Of a DNA stretch of 64,000 bases, positions 44,600 through 58,500 are shown piece by piece. Within the stretch, counting starts at the first letter, position 1; each line of letters opens with the position of its first letter. Below the pieces are notes generated by a model, which saw only the letters and a list, made by a program, of their open reading frames with translations, did not search any database and was not told the DNA's origin. A program made the translations under genes and the position numbers. The stretch comes from Benincasa hispida. Taxonomy: Eukaryota; Streptophyta; Magnoliopsida; Cucurbitales; Cucurbitaceae. Where the stretch lies: assembly GCF_009727055.1 (NCBI RefSeq), contig NC_052349.1:36361109-36425108 (forward strand), written 5' to 3'.

Positions 44600-45830
44600 T
44601 AATAGATATGTTTGTTCGCACGAGATTTCAAGAGAAATTTATTTCGTGGAACATGAACTTTGTATTGTTTTTGTGGAAAGTGAGTACAATCTTTAATACA
44701 TAGTATTTTGATGCTTTCAAAATAAACTATAATCTTTAAGTTGGTTGATCTTCTTGAATGATCGGCCTTTGGGCTTGTTGATCTTCTTGAAGGATCGATT
44801 TTTGGGCTTGATGATCTTCTTGGATGATCGTCCTTGGGCTTGTTGATCTTCTTAGAGGATCGACCTTTGGGGTTGTTGATCTTTTTGGAGGACTGGCCTT
44901 TGGACCGTTGATCTTCTTCGATGACCGACCTTTGGGCTTGTTGATCTTCTTGAACGATCGACCTTTGGGCTTGTTGATCTTCTTGGATGATCGACCTTTG
45001 AGCTTGTTGATCTTCTTAGAGGATCAGTGTTCGCACAAGGTTCTAGAGAAATTTGTTTCGTAGAGTTGAACTTGAGTTGGTATTGATGTTGAGGTTGATT
45101 TGATGCGATGTGGTTCGATCTTTAGTACTTGATCCTCTAATTCTCTCTCGGTTGAATGTGTACACTTGATGTTTAGAAGCAGGGCGTGTGGATATTCTTA
45201 AGCTTCGAGTCTTGGAAGAATGTTTGTATCTTCAAAGGACTTCAGTCTTCAAGCATGGTCTGAATACTTATATCTTCAAATAACTCCAGTCTTCAAAATG
45301 CTTGTATCTTCAAAGGACTTCAGTCTTCAAGCGTGGTTAGCTTCAGGAGTTAATGAGTTTCTATTTGTAGAGAATTCCCTATAAGCTCTCTGGAGTATAG
45401 AATTGCTGACCTCTCTAAATGAGGAGAGCTTTTTTATTTATAGAGTTCACAGGTGGGTTTGGGCTTGGTTGATCCATGGGTCTGGCTCTTTGGCCCAATT
45501 AATTGGACTTGGGCTTGGTTGGTTCATGGGTCTGACCTTTGGGCCCAATTAATCGGATTCAGGCCTAATTTGACATTTGGGTCAAATTCAGCCTATTTTT
45601 GGGCTTAGTTGGACTTTGACCCAAATAATAATATCAAATTGGGTCAAATTAATCTAATTTGATTCGACGGTCATGATAAAACCTTATGGCTTCATTGAAA
45701 TTTGTCTTAACTTCAATTCAGGAATGTCAACTCTTAATTGAGCCCAAATTGAATGATTTGGAATTTTGTCATTAATTTAGTAAATGACGTTGCAACTTAT
45801 GATTGGTCCAAAATTTCTCATTCAACAATG
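44600..45830. mobile_element. Decayed LTR-like region with repeats
   Basis: Two copies of a ~50 bp sequence starting TGTTCGCACGAGATTTC (44611) and TGTTCGCACAAGGTTCT (45028) lie about 418 bases apart, with a 33 bp tandem array between them. At 45215-45340 the word TATCTTCAAAGGACTTCAGT and variants occur three times, and 45440-45610 is rich in repeated TTGGGCTTGGTTG and GGGTCTG words. This looks like the promoter part of an LTR. No coding region or clear ends were found. Confidence 0.4.
44738..45026 (+). repeat. 33 bp tandem repeat, about 8 copies
   Basis: The unit TTGTTGATCTTCTTG + GATGATCGACCTTTGGGC repeats with a period of 33 bases, divisible by three, so the plus strand stays open and would code an 11-residue repeat of the type LLIFLDDRPLG. 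No start context or homologous protein supports a real gene. Confidence 0.8.
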
Positions 45831-47500
45831 TTAACTTGTTTAAAAATTATAAAATGTTTATTTACTAATTTAATTAATTAATTATTTATTTGTTGCTTTT
45901 ATAATGTTTCCAGAAATATCCATCGAAATCGACATTTTAAACATTTGAAACTTAAACTAATAAGTATATCAATTTAAATTTGAACTTTCGCAAGTGCATT
46001 GATTTATATCAACTTTCAGATTTTGTTTTAGAAACATGGTGTGTGACTTATAATTCCATATATTAAACTTCCAGATTGATATAAGTGACTTAATTTAGGC
46101 CCATTATTAAAATTACATTGGAAATCATCATGTGCCAATTCTTACAAGCGTGTAGACTTATTCAAATGTTTGATTAACATAATGTTACATTATTTAAAAT
46201 ATGTTTAAATAGTGTTAGACTATTTAAATATTTAAAAAATATTCTTCAAATATTTTTAAAAAATAAATATAAATTAAAAACGTTATACTATTTTTTCTTT
46301 TTAATAATATGGGTCAAGAAAATTGAATCTCTGGTTTTGAAGTAGATAGTACAAGTTTTACATCAGTTGAGTTGTGTTCGAGACATCTTAATGGGTCAGC
46401 TAATTCATTGATTTATGAACGATTAGAATTGATGCATGCACAATTTTTAAAAGAATTTCTATTGATAATCTGAATTGATTTATTTATAAAAGTTTAGGAG
46501 TTTAATTGATAAAACTATAAGGCTCATACAATGGAGGGTACTAAGCTGACACATATTTTTAATGTTCTAAGTAATATTAATTGTTAGATTTTTAAAAAAT
46601 AGAAACTAAAAATGTTACACCATTTTTTTTCTTTTTGACAATATGGGGTGGGGAAATTTAATATATGATTTCGAAGTTAATAGTACAAGTTTTATCTAAG
46701 TTGAGTTATGTTTGAGACATCTTAATGGATTAGCTAATTAATTGATTTATAACTCTCGTTTCAGCACTACTGAGGGGGTTGGCTGGGCATAAGCAAAGAT
46801 AAAAAATTACATTTATGAATTGGAAGATCGCAATTGGAGATAACTATAAATCGTAAGCTAGGTTTTTAATCATATAAAATTTATCCTAAACTCTTAAAAC
46901 ATACACATTATTGCCTATATCTAGTTTCAAGCATCTTTTACTATTCAAATATCTTTTAAATAAAGTCACATTTAAATCTCATTGTTACATTGAAACTTCT
47001 AGCGCACTTTAGAGAAATTGGTACGAATCTATGTGGATCGACTCATCCTTCTTGTATTGTAAAGTTTAGTAGGTGTAATATTTTATTTGATCAAGGGATT
47101 CGACAGAACCTTATAGATAATTCATTAATATAATTCATGTTCTTCTTCTTCTTTTTATAATAATTATTGTGATTCGCTACTCACTATTGCTATTAAGTAC
47201 ATTTAAATGAAGAACAACTAAACAATGTTAAGAAATAAGAGGAAAGAAAGTTCAACAAGTAATGAGAGAACGAATAACGAGAGCGAGAGTTAAGTATCAA
47301 TACGAGTACACAATGGGACGATTCCATATTTTTTCACTCGGTGATATCGCAAGCAAAAGATTATAAAACTTCTTTTAAAAAGGTTAGTCAGATTTTATTT
47401 AAAACTTAGGATCACATTTCAGTTGGAACCTCGTTAAATGTGTCAATGGTACAATTTTATACATGTCGTATTAAAGGTTATCTAGAACTTTTCACTTAAA
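45831..47500. other. AT-rich non-coding stretch with a direct duplication
   Basis: No gene seen. A segment of about 115 bases at 46300-46420 (with AGTACAAGTTTTA, GAGTTGTGTT, GAGACATCTTAATGG) recurs at about 46635-46750, an offset of some 333 bases, with about 80 per cent matching by eye. The rest is unstructured. Confidence 0.55.
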
Positions 47501-49016
47501 ATTTTCTCAATAGTCGATAATACTATTTGTTATGGGTGATTTTGGATCGAAGGGACTGAAAGTGTTAACTAAAGACTGAAATGGACCTAGGAAAAGGGAT
47601 TTGGCTTGGGTTAGACCCAAGCAAACAACCTCAACCTCGGGCTTGAGGCCGACACTTTCTAAATGCCCAACAGGGCATGGTTTATGCATGCCCCGATCCA
47701 AGGTGACATATTAGGCCCAAGATATAGTCTAAGGAAGACGCTCAACCTCGGACCTGAGGCTAAGGCCGACACGAGCCAAATACAAAATCGGGCACAATCT
47801 TTGCCCCTGGTTGATAGGGATATTTTTCCTACCGATCATATTATTGTCTTGGATGAAAGTCTCTCTATTTCTCTTTATGTTGGCTATTGTGTTAAGCAGG
47901 GCTAGTTGCTAAAGACTCTGAATGTGTTGGATGATACACACTCTGATGGCTATATTGATAGCTTTGCTAATGGGTCAATGATTTTGTGCTTTCAGATTAC
48001 TCTTACTTGTCGTTGGCTGGTTACTTGTCTCTATTGTAATGGTTTTTGTTTACTTTTGGTTGTTTGTGTTAGCGAAACAAAAGGGGGAGAAGAAGTTTGG
48101 TTCAACACCATTATGATGGTTTGTGGTTATGTATGTGTTGCTCTAATCTAGTTGGTTTACTTCTGATGTTGTGCCTTAATGATTGGTTTGTTTTGCCTTA
48201 AAAAATAGCTAAAGGGGAGAGATTGTCACTATAGTGTGATTGATTGATATTATCATAAGACTGAGTGAGACTGACTGATTTTATTACAGGCAAAATTTAA
48301 GCAACATGTTATGCAAAATGTTAAAGACTTTGTCATAAACATTGTTACATGTCTGGCAGTAGATTAAGTAGAATATCTTTTTCATATTTGTCTGCGTGAT
48401 TTTCATATTTCCATATCTGCCTTTCTTATTTTCCTGCAGAGAATATTTATTCACTAAATAAGTATATTCCCATAACTAGCCTTATTTATATTGTACTCTT
48501 ATTCATTTTTAGGGTTAGTCGCCTAATTAGAAAAATGAGTATCGAGAGTTAGCTTAGGGTTTGTCTAAGCCTAAACCTTCATGTATTGTTATTGAAAATC
48601 TTTGTATTTGTCGTTGAGATTTTTGGTTCGGTAGCCATTGTAGAACTCGGGAGAGTTTGATTTGATATTGTATTTAAGGGGAGCCTAAGTACATTGAAGA
48701 TGATGAAAATTCATATTTAGGGGAGCCTAAATATGATGAATGTGTGGGATCTCACTCTTAGGGAGAATCTAAGTATGTTGTATTGAGGGGATCTCATATA
48801 ATGCTTGAAGAAGCATTATTGTGGAAGTGGAGGGAGCTCAAACTTAGGAGGAGCTTAAGTTGAAACCGAAGAGGAAACTATATGTGATTCACTTAAGAGT
48901 AAGTCTATCAAAGAAGTACTTTTGTTGTAATTATTAAACTGTTTATGGTGAAGTTTCGTTCCACTGGGCACACTACCCCCCAAATGTAGGTGTTTTTGCA
49001 CCAAACAGGGTAACCA
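47501..49016 (+). mobile_element. 3' end of a decayed LTR retrotransposon
   Basis: A purine tract AAAGGGGAGA (48211-48220) is followed by TGTCACTATAGTG (about 48224), and the segment ends near ACCAAACAGGGTAACCA (49016). The pattern fits a polypurine tract plus a 3' LTR of about 0.8 kb. The last part (CCACTGGGCACACTACCCCC, GTAGGTGTTTTTGCACC) is of a kind I associate with plant copia LTRs. Upstream, open but unrecognised segments (47663-48151) may be polyprotein remnants. GGGGAGCCTAA-type words repeat at 48670-48770. Confidence 0.4.
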
Positions 49017-50380
49017 ATATATGTGCCGTTATTTTTCTGTTTGCTCTCATGTTTCCCACTTGTCATACATATTGTTTATGATGTCGTACTTGACATTGTA
49101 TTCTGTGTTAGATCCATCTAATTTTTCAAGATTTACATAAGACTTGGAAACATCAAATCTTATCAAATTTCAATTCTTCAAATCTTTACTTCAAAGGTCA
49201 ACATATAAAAATTTTGTATTTTTCCCCCCAGCTAGCAACTTTTGGCCTTATACCAAGTTACCTAGTCGCCAAAAGGTGCATAAATCAAGATCCATAAATT
49301 GCAACCATATTCTTTTGTTTTTTTTAGGTATTAACCCTTTTAGACTAATCAAATTTATTGGACAAGAATACACTTTTGGTTCCAACGTTCGAAAATGGTG
49401 TCTAAGTACTTAAAGCTCAAAAAATGAACCTTTTGTAAATGAGGTTTGAAAAGTAGATCAAATGATTACTAAATTTCCTCGACTATTGGTTGACGAACAA
49501 CAAGATAATGTGACATTCAAGTTATCGATTTGTCAAAATATATTCATTTAATTTATATTATTTTGATATTTGAACTTTCTCTCCTATATTTTCCTTTCTC
49601 CCTCCCTCTAGGGAACCTCAATGTTGCCATAAGTAATCACTGCCAAGAAAAGCTTTTATTGTTCCATTATGTAATGAGAAACTACCTCATCCCAATTATA
49701 AGGACTTCTTTGATCTATAACGATAATAACAACAAGAAAATGACATCGCTAGCCACCAATAAGTTGGGGCAAACACATATACACCAAAAATTATTTGACT
49801 GATCGAAACCGACCAAATAAAGGTTGATCGTGTCAATTTCATATGTATAACAATCAGTTTTGGTTTTCTTTTAAAAGAAATAATTTTGGTTAGTCATCGA
49901 TTCACATAAAAGTGAAAACTAAATTTGGTTGGGGAAGACCTATTTCTCAAAGGCTATAAATGGAGAGTGAGGAATGATAGACATATATCCATAGTCGAAA
50001 TCAATGGATCCTAACTTTTAGAAACATGAAGCCGTGTGTGATAAGACACGAGTATGTGTAGAAGCATGTGGTTAACCTCATCTCTCTTAAAGGGCCTTGG
50101 AACATCGACTTGGTTAAAAAGGCGTTTCTTCCTCATGATGAAGATGATATCCTTCACATTCCTCTGTAGTTCGTCTCGAAAAAGATGAACTTATTTGGAG
50201 CGTAGATAAAAAGGAAAATTTTTTATGTGCAAAGCGCTCATCACTTAAGGTAATATATTTACTTGACTTTTTTGTAACCTTCCAATCACCGAAAGGCAAA
50301 CTTGCTAGCTTTTGGAGGGTGGTGCGGGAGTTGGATGCACTATCTTAGATTAAGATTGCTGGTTGAAAAATTGTCAATGA
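49017..50380. other. AT-rich spacer, nothing recognised
   Basis: Short open stretches exist, but none has a recognisable domain or coding bias. The stretch is probably decayed transposon sequence. Confidence 0.5.
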
Positions 50381-50389
50381 TATTATTTC

Positions 50390-51135
50390 AGTTGACAATC
50401 TCTCAACGAAAGAGATTGCTACTAACTTTTCTTGCTCTTTTTGCATGAATCATTTGGAAATCACGTGTCACTTAATATGGAAGTGTGAGGTTTCTATGAA
50501 GATTTGTAATATTTTCTTCCTCTCTAATGTTAGTGTGTTTTTGATGGGTTGAGATTCTTGGTCTTCTTGTGATTATTAGGAGTACATGAAGGAGATCAAT
50601 CCCAAAGAGCAGTTAGGGGAAATCCCTACATTGCTTTTGAAATATTTGGAATCAAAGAAATGCGATTCGTTTTGATCAACGACCTTTACACAAGAGATCT
50701 ATTATCCATGATGTGGAGCCTAATCCGGAAGTCTCCTAAAAAATATTTCCTCCCCTCTTTCATTTCCATACTAAGCGTCGTCGTGTGGAAGCAGTTGGAA
50801 AGCTTTTGAGGAAGGCCTTTGAAAGCTCAATGTTGACGTGACATGGTCGAAGTCTTTTCACCAAAGGGCACAAGCTGTGTTTTAAGGGATCATCCCAGGA
50901 AGCCAATCATGGGAGGTTGAAAGCATATTAGCAGCAACTCGGGAATCAAGGTTTTGGAAGCAAAAGATGTGGTGGATGGTCTGATTGAGATTAATAAGCC
51001 CTGGCATATGCATAATCCTCTGATGGAAGTTGAGTATAATTCTTTGGAGTTGGTTAGATTATTTACTGTTCAAGATTTGGTTTTGTTTGGAGTTTATTTT
51101 TTTTTAAAGAGGCTCTTAATCTCACCAATTATGTT
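50390..51135 (+). mobile_element. LINE-like fragment (zf-RVT and C-terminus)
   Basis: Across frames the stretch reads CSFCMNHLEITCHLIWKCEV, a zf-RVT-like CxxC...H...C pattern, then WNxRNAIRFDQRPLHKRSII-like words, typical of the C-terminal end of plant LINE ORF2. Several stops and shifts are present, so it is a dead fragment. Confidence 0.5.
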
Positions 51136-52586
51136 AATATCTTTCATTTAATGTGAAGTCCCTAGAGAGGAGAACAAAGATACCCATAACTTAATTAAGT
51201 ATTTTATTCTGGTCCTCTTGAGTCTAGAAAGATGTCTTTCTAGCTTCTACTCTTCCCATATTCTTTAGGAAGGAGGGGTGAAAACTTGTATGCTAGTAAA
51301 TATGTACTCGAAGATATTTTTATAAATAGTTTGTTAAATTGAGAAAAGAGTATGGGTGATTAGAGAGAGTTACTTATCTTGCCACATCATTCTTCATTGA
51401 GCAATAAAAGAACTTCAAGATGCTCTTCAACATGAGGATGTAGGCCTCTTTGACGAAGTCACTTAAACACCATGTTTTCACCTTCTTCTTTCCCCTCTCT
51501 TGATGGTCGTTCTCTCTTTGTTTTTTCTTTAAATACTTGATCGATTGGGTAAACTGAAGATATCTTTTGCTTGTGGTTTGTGTAAATGGTTGAACAAGAA
51601 AGAAACACTTGTTAATTTTATTGGAAGCCCAAGATTATTATTATACTAAAATTCTTACAATATATTTAATGGCTACATCATTCTGTTCATTCATCAAAGA
51701 AGCTAAGGATTACTCAATCTCATATTTAAAGGATCATTTTTTGGACCTCATTCACTAACTAGACACAAATTCAAATGACTAAAAATGTACTTTGCCCAAA
51801 TTCATTTTATTGAAAACAATTGTATGGACCTTTTTTTGGTCTACGAAAAAGGGATAGCTCGAAGTGAAACAAGTTGGCATTTGGATAAAATTCCCCTGCT
51901 TCTTTGAGATTATGCATCGTAAAGGTAGAATATTCAAATTTATAGTTTATTTTTAAAGTCAATTTTTGAGAATCACACAATGAATGTATTGCGCTGATGT
52001 ATAGATTCCACATCTTAACAAAAACTTCCATACTTGGTTAAATTTTCATACTTTTTGTAAACTACTGCTTCAGAACAAGAAAAAGGAAAAAGGAAAAACC
52101 CCATCAAATTCCATCATCCAATTCCACAAACATCGTACGAAGCATTCGGAAAAGTAGGATTTTAGTGTACAACACGTCTTGAATCTTGAATCTCGAGGTA
52201 GAGGAAGAGAAGGGCTTTACGTGGCACTCCTGCTGCGAGAAAGATCGTCAAAATGGCCCCAAATTCCCTCATCTTCTTTGTGTGGTTAGGAAAATTCAGA
52301 GCCATAAACAGTCTCTTCTCAGCTTCTACTCTCTCTTCCACCGCATCCATCCCTATCAACTACCACTCGTTTCTCTTTCATTTTGTTTTTCTATTTTCTG
52401 GGCTGCTTCCTTTTTCTATGGGCGAGAAACCAAATGGGTTGCTTTCATTTTCCAACCCAAACTTCAAACAAATCAATGGAAACCCATTTTCTCCCTTATT
52501 AAGTCGTTTTTCTACATACCCACGTATTCCAAACTCAATCTTCAAGATTATTACCTCAGTCAATTCCTCAACTAAGCGTTGCGCCT
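51136..52586. other. Promoter and 5' region of the Rossmann/CIA30 gene
   Basis: No gene is seen in the first kilobase. From about 52150 base composition changes and the stretch probably includes the 5' untranslated region. An open frame of 125 codons starts at 52253 and ends at 52630, overlapping the main start in another frame; it has no recognisable domain. Confidence 0.5.
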
Positions 52587-55500
52587 ATGGAGGCAACTGC
52601 CGCGACGATATCTTGTGCCAAATTGAGTAGTACAACAACTCATCAGTGTAAATGGAACCAGAGATTGAGACCCTGTTCAGATTTATACAGAACCGTTTTC
52701 TTCTCTAATTCCTTTAGCAGTGGCAATGGAAGCCGATCCGGATCGTTGGTTGCGAGGGCCGCTGCGAATACCGACAATAAGGGCAAAAAGAAAACCAAAT
52801 CGAAGAAAGCTGCAGTTGCTGCTGATGAAGAGAAAGTCGATGAGATTGTGGATTCTAGTGAAGGGTTTCAACAACAGCAGCAGCAGCAACAGCCACCACA
52901 GCCGAAGATTACGTTGGATGATGTGAATCCGGTGGGGTTGGGGCGGAAGTCCCGCCAACTGTTTGATGAAGTGTGGAGGAAGTTTTCTGGGTTGGGACAG
53001 ATCTCGAGGACTACTCGCATGGATGATAAGGAAGCTCTTGATGCTCTGCTTATTAGGGAAGGCCCTATGTGTGAGTTTGCTATTCCTGGGGCTCAAAATA
53101 CCACTGTGCTTGTTGTTGGTGCCACTAGCCGGATTGGCCGCATTGTTGTTCGTAAGCTTATGCTGAGAGGCTACAGTGTCAAGGTTTTACTTGGTTTTGC
53201 TTCTTGTGTTCTTTTCATTTCTCTTCCTTTTTGCTTGCTCTTTTTGAACTGTGATGGAATTTGTTACATTGTAAAGAGCTAATGTCTTATAGTGAGTTTG
53301 AGAATTGAGATTGCTTTTCTCAGTGTAGCAGTGCTTCACTAGTATTTTTGTGTCATGTTTGGGGGTGATGCTAAAATGGTTAAATCGGTTTTGTCACACG
53401 GGAAGTGCTTCAAGTCATTCAACATCCATTTTAATAGTTTGAACGTGAAAATTACAAATTTAAAGCATCGAATGGATTTTAAGTGATGAAAGGTGGATTT
53501 TAGAATGATTTTGAACTTCAAAATCACTCCCAAACATGGTATGTCAATGCTTTCCTAGAGTACATTTTTGAAGTTTTTTTAGAATGAAAAATACTTAGGT
53601 GCATCATGGACATCATCTATCTTTGTGCATCCTACCAAATTGTCCAATCATAACTTTTCATGTGGCAAATTTTACATTTTTCTTTTTTTTTTTTTTGGAA
53701 ATATTTTAATATATTTTTTTGATGTGAGTGGTGAGAATGGATGCACCCAAGTATTACCCCTTTAAAATTGGGAAAAATTTGGAAAGTGCTTTTAGTTAGC
53801 TAAAAGCCCTTTTGCTGCTTCAAAATCATCCCAAACTCACCTTTACAGTAAACTGCTATTTGTCTATGCAAGGTTTGAATTGAGGTGTTTATTGGTGGAG
53901 GTAAAGGTTCAAGCTCTAGGTTGAAAACTTAAGAACTTACACTATTATTTCATTTGGAGTTGGTCTGGGTAGGTAAAGCCTCTCGGGGTTTGTGGAGTAG
54001 CGCATGAGCATAATGTTAATGGAAGGCATGGGGTAGTTGATACTCTGGTTATTGAAAGAAAAGAGGGTTTTGTTTATGGTGTGTTGAAATTTGTTCTTTT
54101 TGATTGTGAAAGCAATAATTTGAGACTACTGCAACATGTACTTGTGAGTTAACATTTCTGTTAATCAATTTCATGCATTCGCATTGTTCAAGAATTCAAC
54201 TGAAGAGATTGGAAGGAGAATTCATTTGAGACAGAAGTTTAACATCTCTAGGGTCCTAAAACAACGATTTCCTGTCTGATGAAATCATGTTTGTAGATGT
54301 TAAATATAGTGCCTGGGGGCTTGCTTGAATGCCACAAAATATTTCAATTGAATCTAGGCAGTGCTATCTATTCCCTCAATCATTTTGTGCAACTTGATTC
54401 ATAAATTCTTTATATTAATTGAGCCATCACTTTATCCTTTGCCAAGCAGGCTCTAGTGAGGAAGGCGGATGAAGATATTGTGAATGTGCTACCAAGGTCG
54501 GTGGAAATAGTGATTGGAGATGTTGGTGATGCTAATACCCTTAAGGCTGCTGTGGAGGGCTGCAATAAAATTATCTATTGTGCAACTGCTCGTTCCACAA
54601 TTACTGCTGATCTCTTCAGGGTTGATCATCAAGGAGTTTACAATATCACCAAAGCATTTCAGGTCTGTCTTCCTGCATTCATAAATCATAATCAAAAGTT
54701 CTCTTCCTGACCATGGGTATGTGAATTTGGGCCCGAGTATTTTATTGCTACATGTCTGTGCAAATGGCAAGTAGTGTAAAAATGAATCACTTGAAATTGT
54801 CAGCATCTGCAGAAAAGGAAACATGGAGAACAGGATTCATCCATTTATTACTTCCTATTCTGAATAATAACCGATTAAATTCTTCTTTATTATTGTTATC
54901 TTTTTATGTAATGGACGTTGGTTGCATTTTCTTTGAAATTTTAAGCATTATGTATTGGCTCCTATATTTCTTTTATACGTTATATAGCCCATTCATCTAT
55001 TCCCACATTGAATTTTAACTGTTATAGATTGACTAAAGCTGATGCCTGATGTAAATTGTAGGACTATAATAATAAGCTAGCCCAACTTCGAGCTGGAAAA
55101 AGCAGCAAAAGTAAGCTTCTGCTTTCAAAGTTCAAATCTGAAGTGTCTCTGAGTGGTTGGGAAGTTCGCCAAGGAACTTACTTCCAGGATGTTATTGCTA
55201 CTAAGTATGATGGAGGCATGGATGCAAAATTTGAATATACTGAAACTGGAGAGGCTGTCTTCTCAGGTAAAACTCGTTTATGCTGAACAAATCATAAAAT
55301 ATAGCTGGTTCATGAACGTGATACTTCAATTGCCATTATAATAATTTTTCTCCAATTAGTGATAAATATAAGACCAAAGTGGCATTTAATGTTCTTGAAT
55401 TTCACTGTAGGATACGTTTTTACAAGGGGAGGATATGTTGAGTTGTCAACAAAGCTTTCTCTTCCACTGGGATCCACTCTCGATAGGTTCCTGATTTACT

Positions 55501-58500
55501 TGTCTATTATTATTAATTCTAGTCAACAGTTCATTTTCATAAAGGTGTTGACTGCAAATACCTTTGTTTCTTTTATGTTTCATCACTAGATATGAGGGGA
55601 TCATTCTTTCAGTTGGTGGGAATGGAAGATCTTATGTGTTAATTCTCGAAGCTGGTCCTTCAGCTGATACAACTCAAAGTAAACTATATTTCTCAAGATT
55701 TAGCACAAAAGCTGGATTTTGTAGGGTAAGCATCTCTTTACCAAAATAATGTAGAATACAGATGCAAACAGCCTGAACAAATTTGTTAATATTGCTATGT
55801 TAGAATACAGTTTACAAGATTGTATCAATGATTGGCAGGTCAGGATACCTTTTTCATCCTTCCGCCCTGTAAAACCAGATGATCCTCCTCTAGATCCATT
55901 TCTTGTGCATACATTGACCATTCGTTTTGAGCCCAGGAGGCAGGTTGGTGCTCAAGTACAACTCTGTATCAGATGATCACGTTAAAACTCATTAAAAATT
56001 TTAAAATTTCCACTATTTTGCCCTGGAGATGCATTTGATTTTACTCAGTTTTTCCGTTAAGTGCAGAAAAGTAATACCATTGAGATGATGGTTTTTTCAA
56101 AAGATAATTATTTTAATTTTAATTATTTATTTTTATAATTGTTGCCCAAGTACAGCTTGCTGATATTTTGTGATTTTTAAATTATTGGTGGTTCATAAGC
56201 TATTAGGTTTTATTTGATTGTAAAACAGATTTTCTAAAAAAGGAATATATTTTATCTCGTAACTCTTCTTTCTCTTCCTTCTTCAATTACCATGGTGCCA
56301 CCCGCCCACTTGTAGCTTCAATGCATGAGCTTTATATCTAACACTTCCTTTTTCTTTTTGACTCTCTTATTTTTTTTAATATATAAAAAACAATCGTTCA
56401 TCCACGACATACCAATCTAAAAGTATGTTGGAGTCATCCCTTTTTTCCCCAGATTTGGAAAACTATATAGGTCACATGCATGATAAAAGCTCATAAACTG
56501 ACCGATATTTAGATTAATTTTCGCAAAAAACGTGTTTCCTGTGGCTACTAACTCTATGTTCCTTTTTGCAGAGACCCGTTGAAGGACCTGCAGCCGGTGT
56601 AAAGCAGCAAGACTTGAGAAGCTTTAAGCTCATATTGGAGTACATAAAAGCCTTGCCTGTGAGTTATTTTATGTGTTTTTACGTTATTCATTTTGATGGC
56701 ATCATTTAGCTCAGGTTATAGTTTACTTTCATTTCAATGATTCGTCATAATTGACAGACGTAGAATTAGATCACAACGAACTTATTTGCAAGATTCTGAG
56801 GAATATTATATCAGCTGCAGTCTGATCTAAGCTTAGTATAGCAAATGCCTTGATCATTAGTGCATGATAAATTTAGGGCATATGATGACATTGTCATTTT
56901 TTTTCCTTTTCCTGTTTATAGACATTGAACTTGTTTCCTTACAACTTCCTTTTTTTTTTTTTTCATCTTCTTTGAAATCCATTTGAGTTCATAACTAAAT
57001 TTCAAAAGCAGTATAAGATTTTTGAAGCACACAGTATTGCTTGATAACAATTTTGTTTTGGTAGAAGTGTACGACATGTTCATGACTTGTACTGTATAGC
57101 CCATTTGGGTAGAAATGTTTACATATTTTCTTGCGACAGCCTCCATAATAGTCAAATGGGTATTTTACAGACTGGGCAAGAGACAGACTTCATCTTGGTT
57201 TCATGTACAGGATCTGGTGTCGAACCAACCAGAAGGGAGCAGGTTCTCAAGGCAAAAAGGGTATCCCTTTTATCTCATTTGTTCCTTTTGGCCGATTCAT
57301 TATTCAATTGTTCTTTTAAATGTATAGTACGTCTTGCCTTCAGGCTGGGGAAGATTCATTGAGAAGATCAGGCCTTGGGTATACAATTATCCGTCCCGGT
57401 CCCCTCAAGGTACAGTTTTTGCCGTGTGGCTACATTGATTATTTGAAGTGTGCTAATCCTTTCTTATTTCCTTGAGTTTCGAAACATTGTATTTTATGCA
57501 ATTTATTTGACTCAACCTACAACAGAATAGCACGTCTTAAAAAAAATATCAACTTTGGCTCTGATTTGGTATTTGTATCAACCTAATCTGCTCTGACAAA
57601 ACAGACTGGACTGAGGTATTAACCTGAAAATACAGTTAACGTTTGTGATGGTAAACCTCGAAAAGCTTCCCAAGATCTTAAGTGAATAGCCATGGATGAT
57701 GAACATTTGAAGGCTGTATAGTTATGATCATGTTGATATGTGTGTGACAGTAACAATGGCATGTGCCTTTCTTTCCATGTTTTGGGTGCTGTGTTTTATC
57801 TTTAGTTAAATTATAATTTGAGCATTTATCCAAGTTGCTTAGTTATTTGTGCTGCAGAAATGTAACCAGAATTTTGTGCTTGCAGGAAGAACCTGGCGGC
57901 CAACGTGCCCTCATATTTGATCAAGGAAACAGGATAACTCAGGTAAAAATGGTCTTTTTCTTAAAATAGACTATTAGACTCGGTCCTTATTCCTTTGCTG
58001 GTTTACCATTTCAACATTTAGGCCATAAGCTGTGCTGATGTTGCTGACATCTGTGTAAAAGCGTTGCATGATTCTACAGCAAGAAACAAAAGCTTTGATG
58101 TGAGTTGAAACTTCTCTTTCATTGGCATTAGTGTACATATCTCGTGACCAGCAAAGTTAAAGTTGTACTGTTTACAGGTATGCTATGAATATGTTGCTGA
58201 GCAAGGAAGAGAACTCTATGAGCTGGTAAGAAACCAATAATCTTTTTCCGTGTCTAATTTTTAACTAGCTTCAATTTCTTCTTTTGTGCTTGATGCATCT
58301 TTTTTCCTATTAATTCCTTGTTTTCACAGATCATCAGAACTCATTAATCAAGTCACGATGGAACATTTAAATACGTTTACTCAACTAAATTGGAATAGTT
58401 CGTCGGATATGTTTGACCCATAAAATTGAAACCTACTTGTGACCCAACTTATGATAACTTAAATAGGTTAATGTAAAAAGAATGGCCGCGTAGAATGTTT

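Noticed and set aside
44824..45063. 79-codon repetitive protein gene
   Set aside because: The open frame is a by-product of a 33 bp tandem repeat; there is no homolog or start context.
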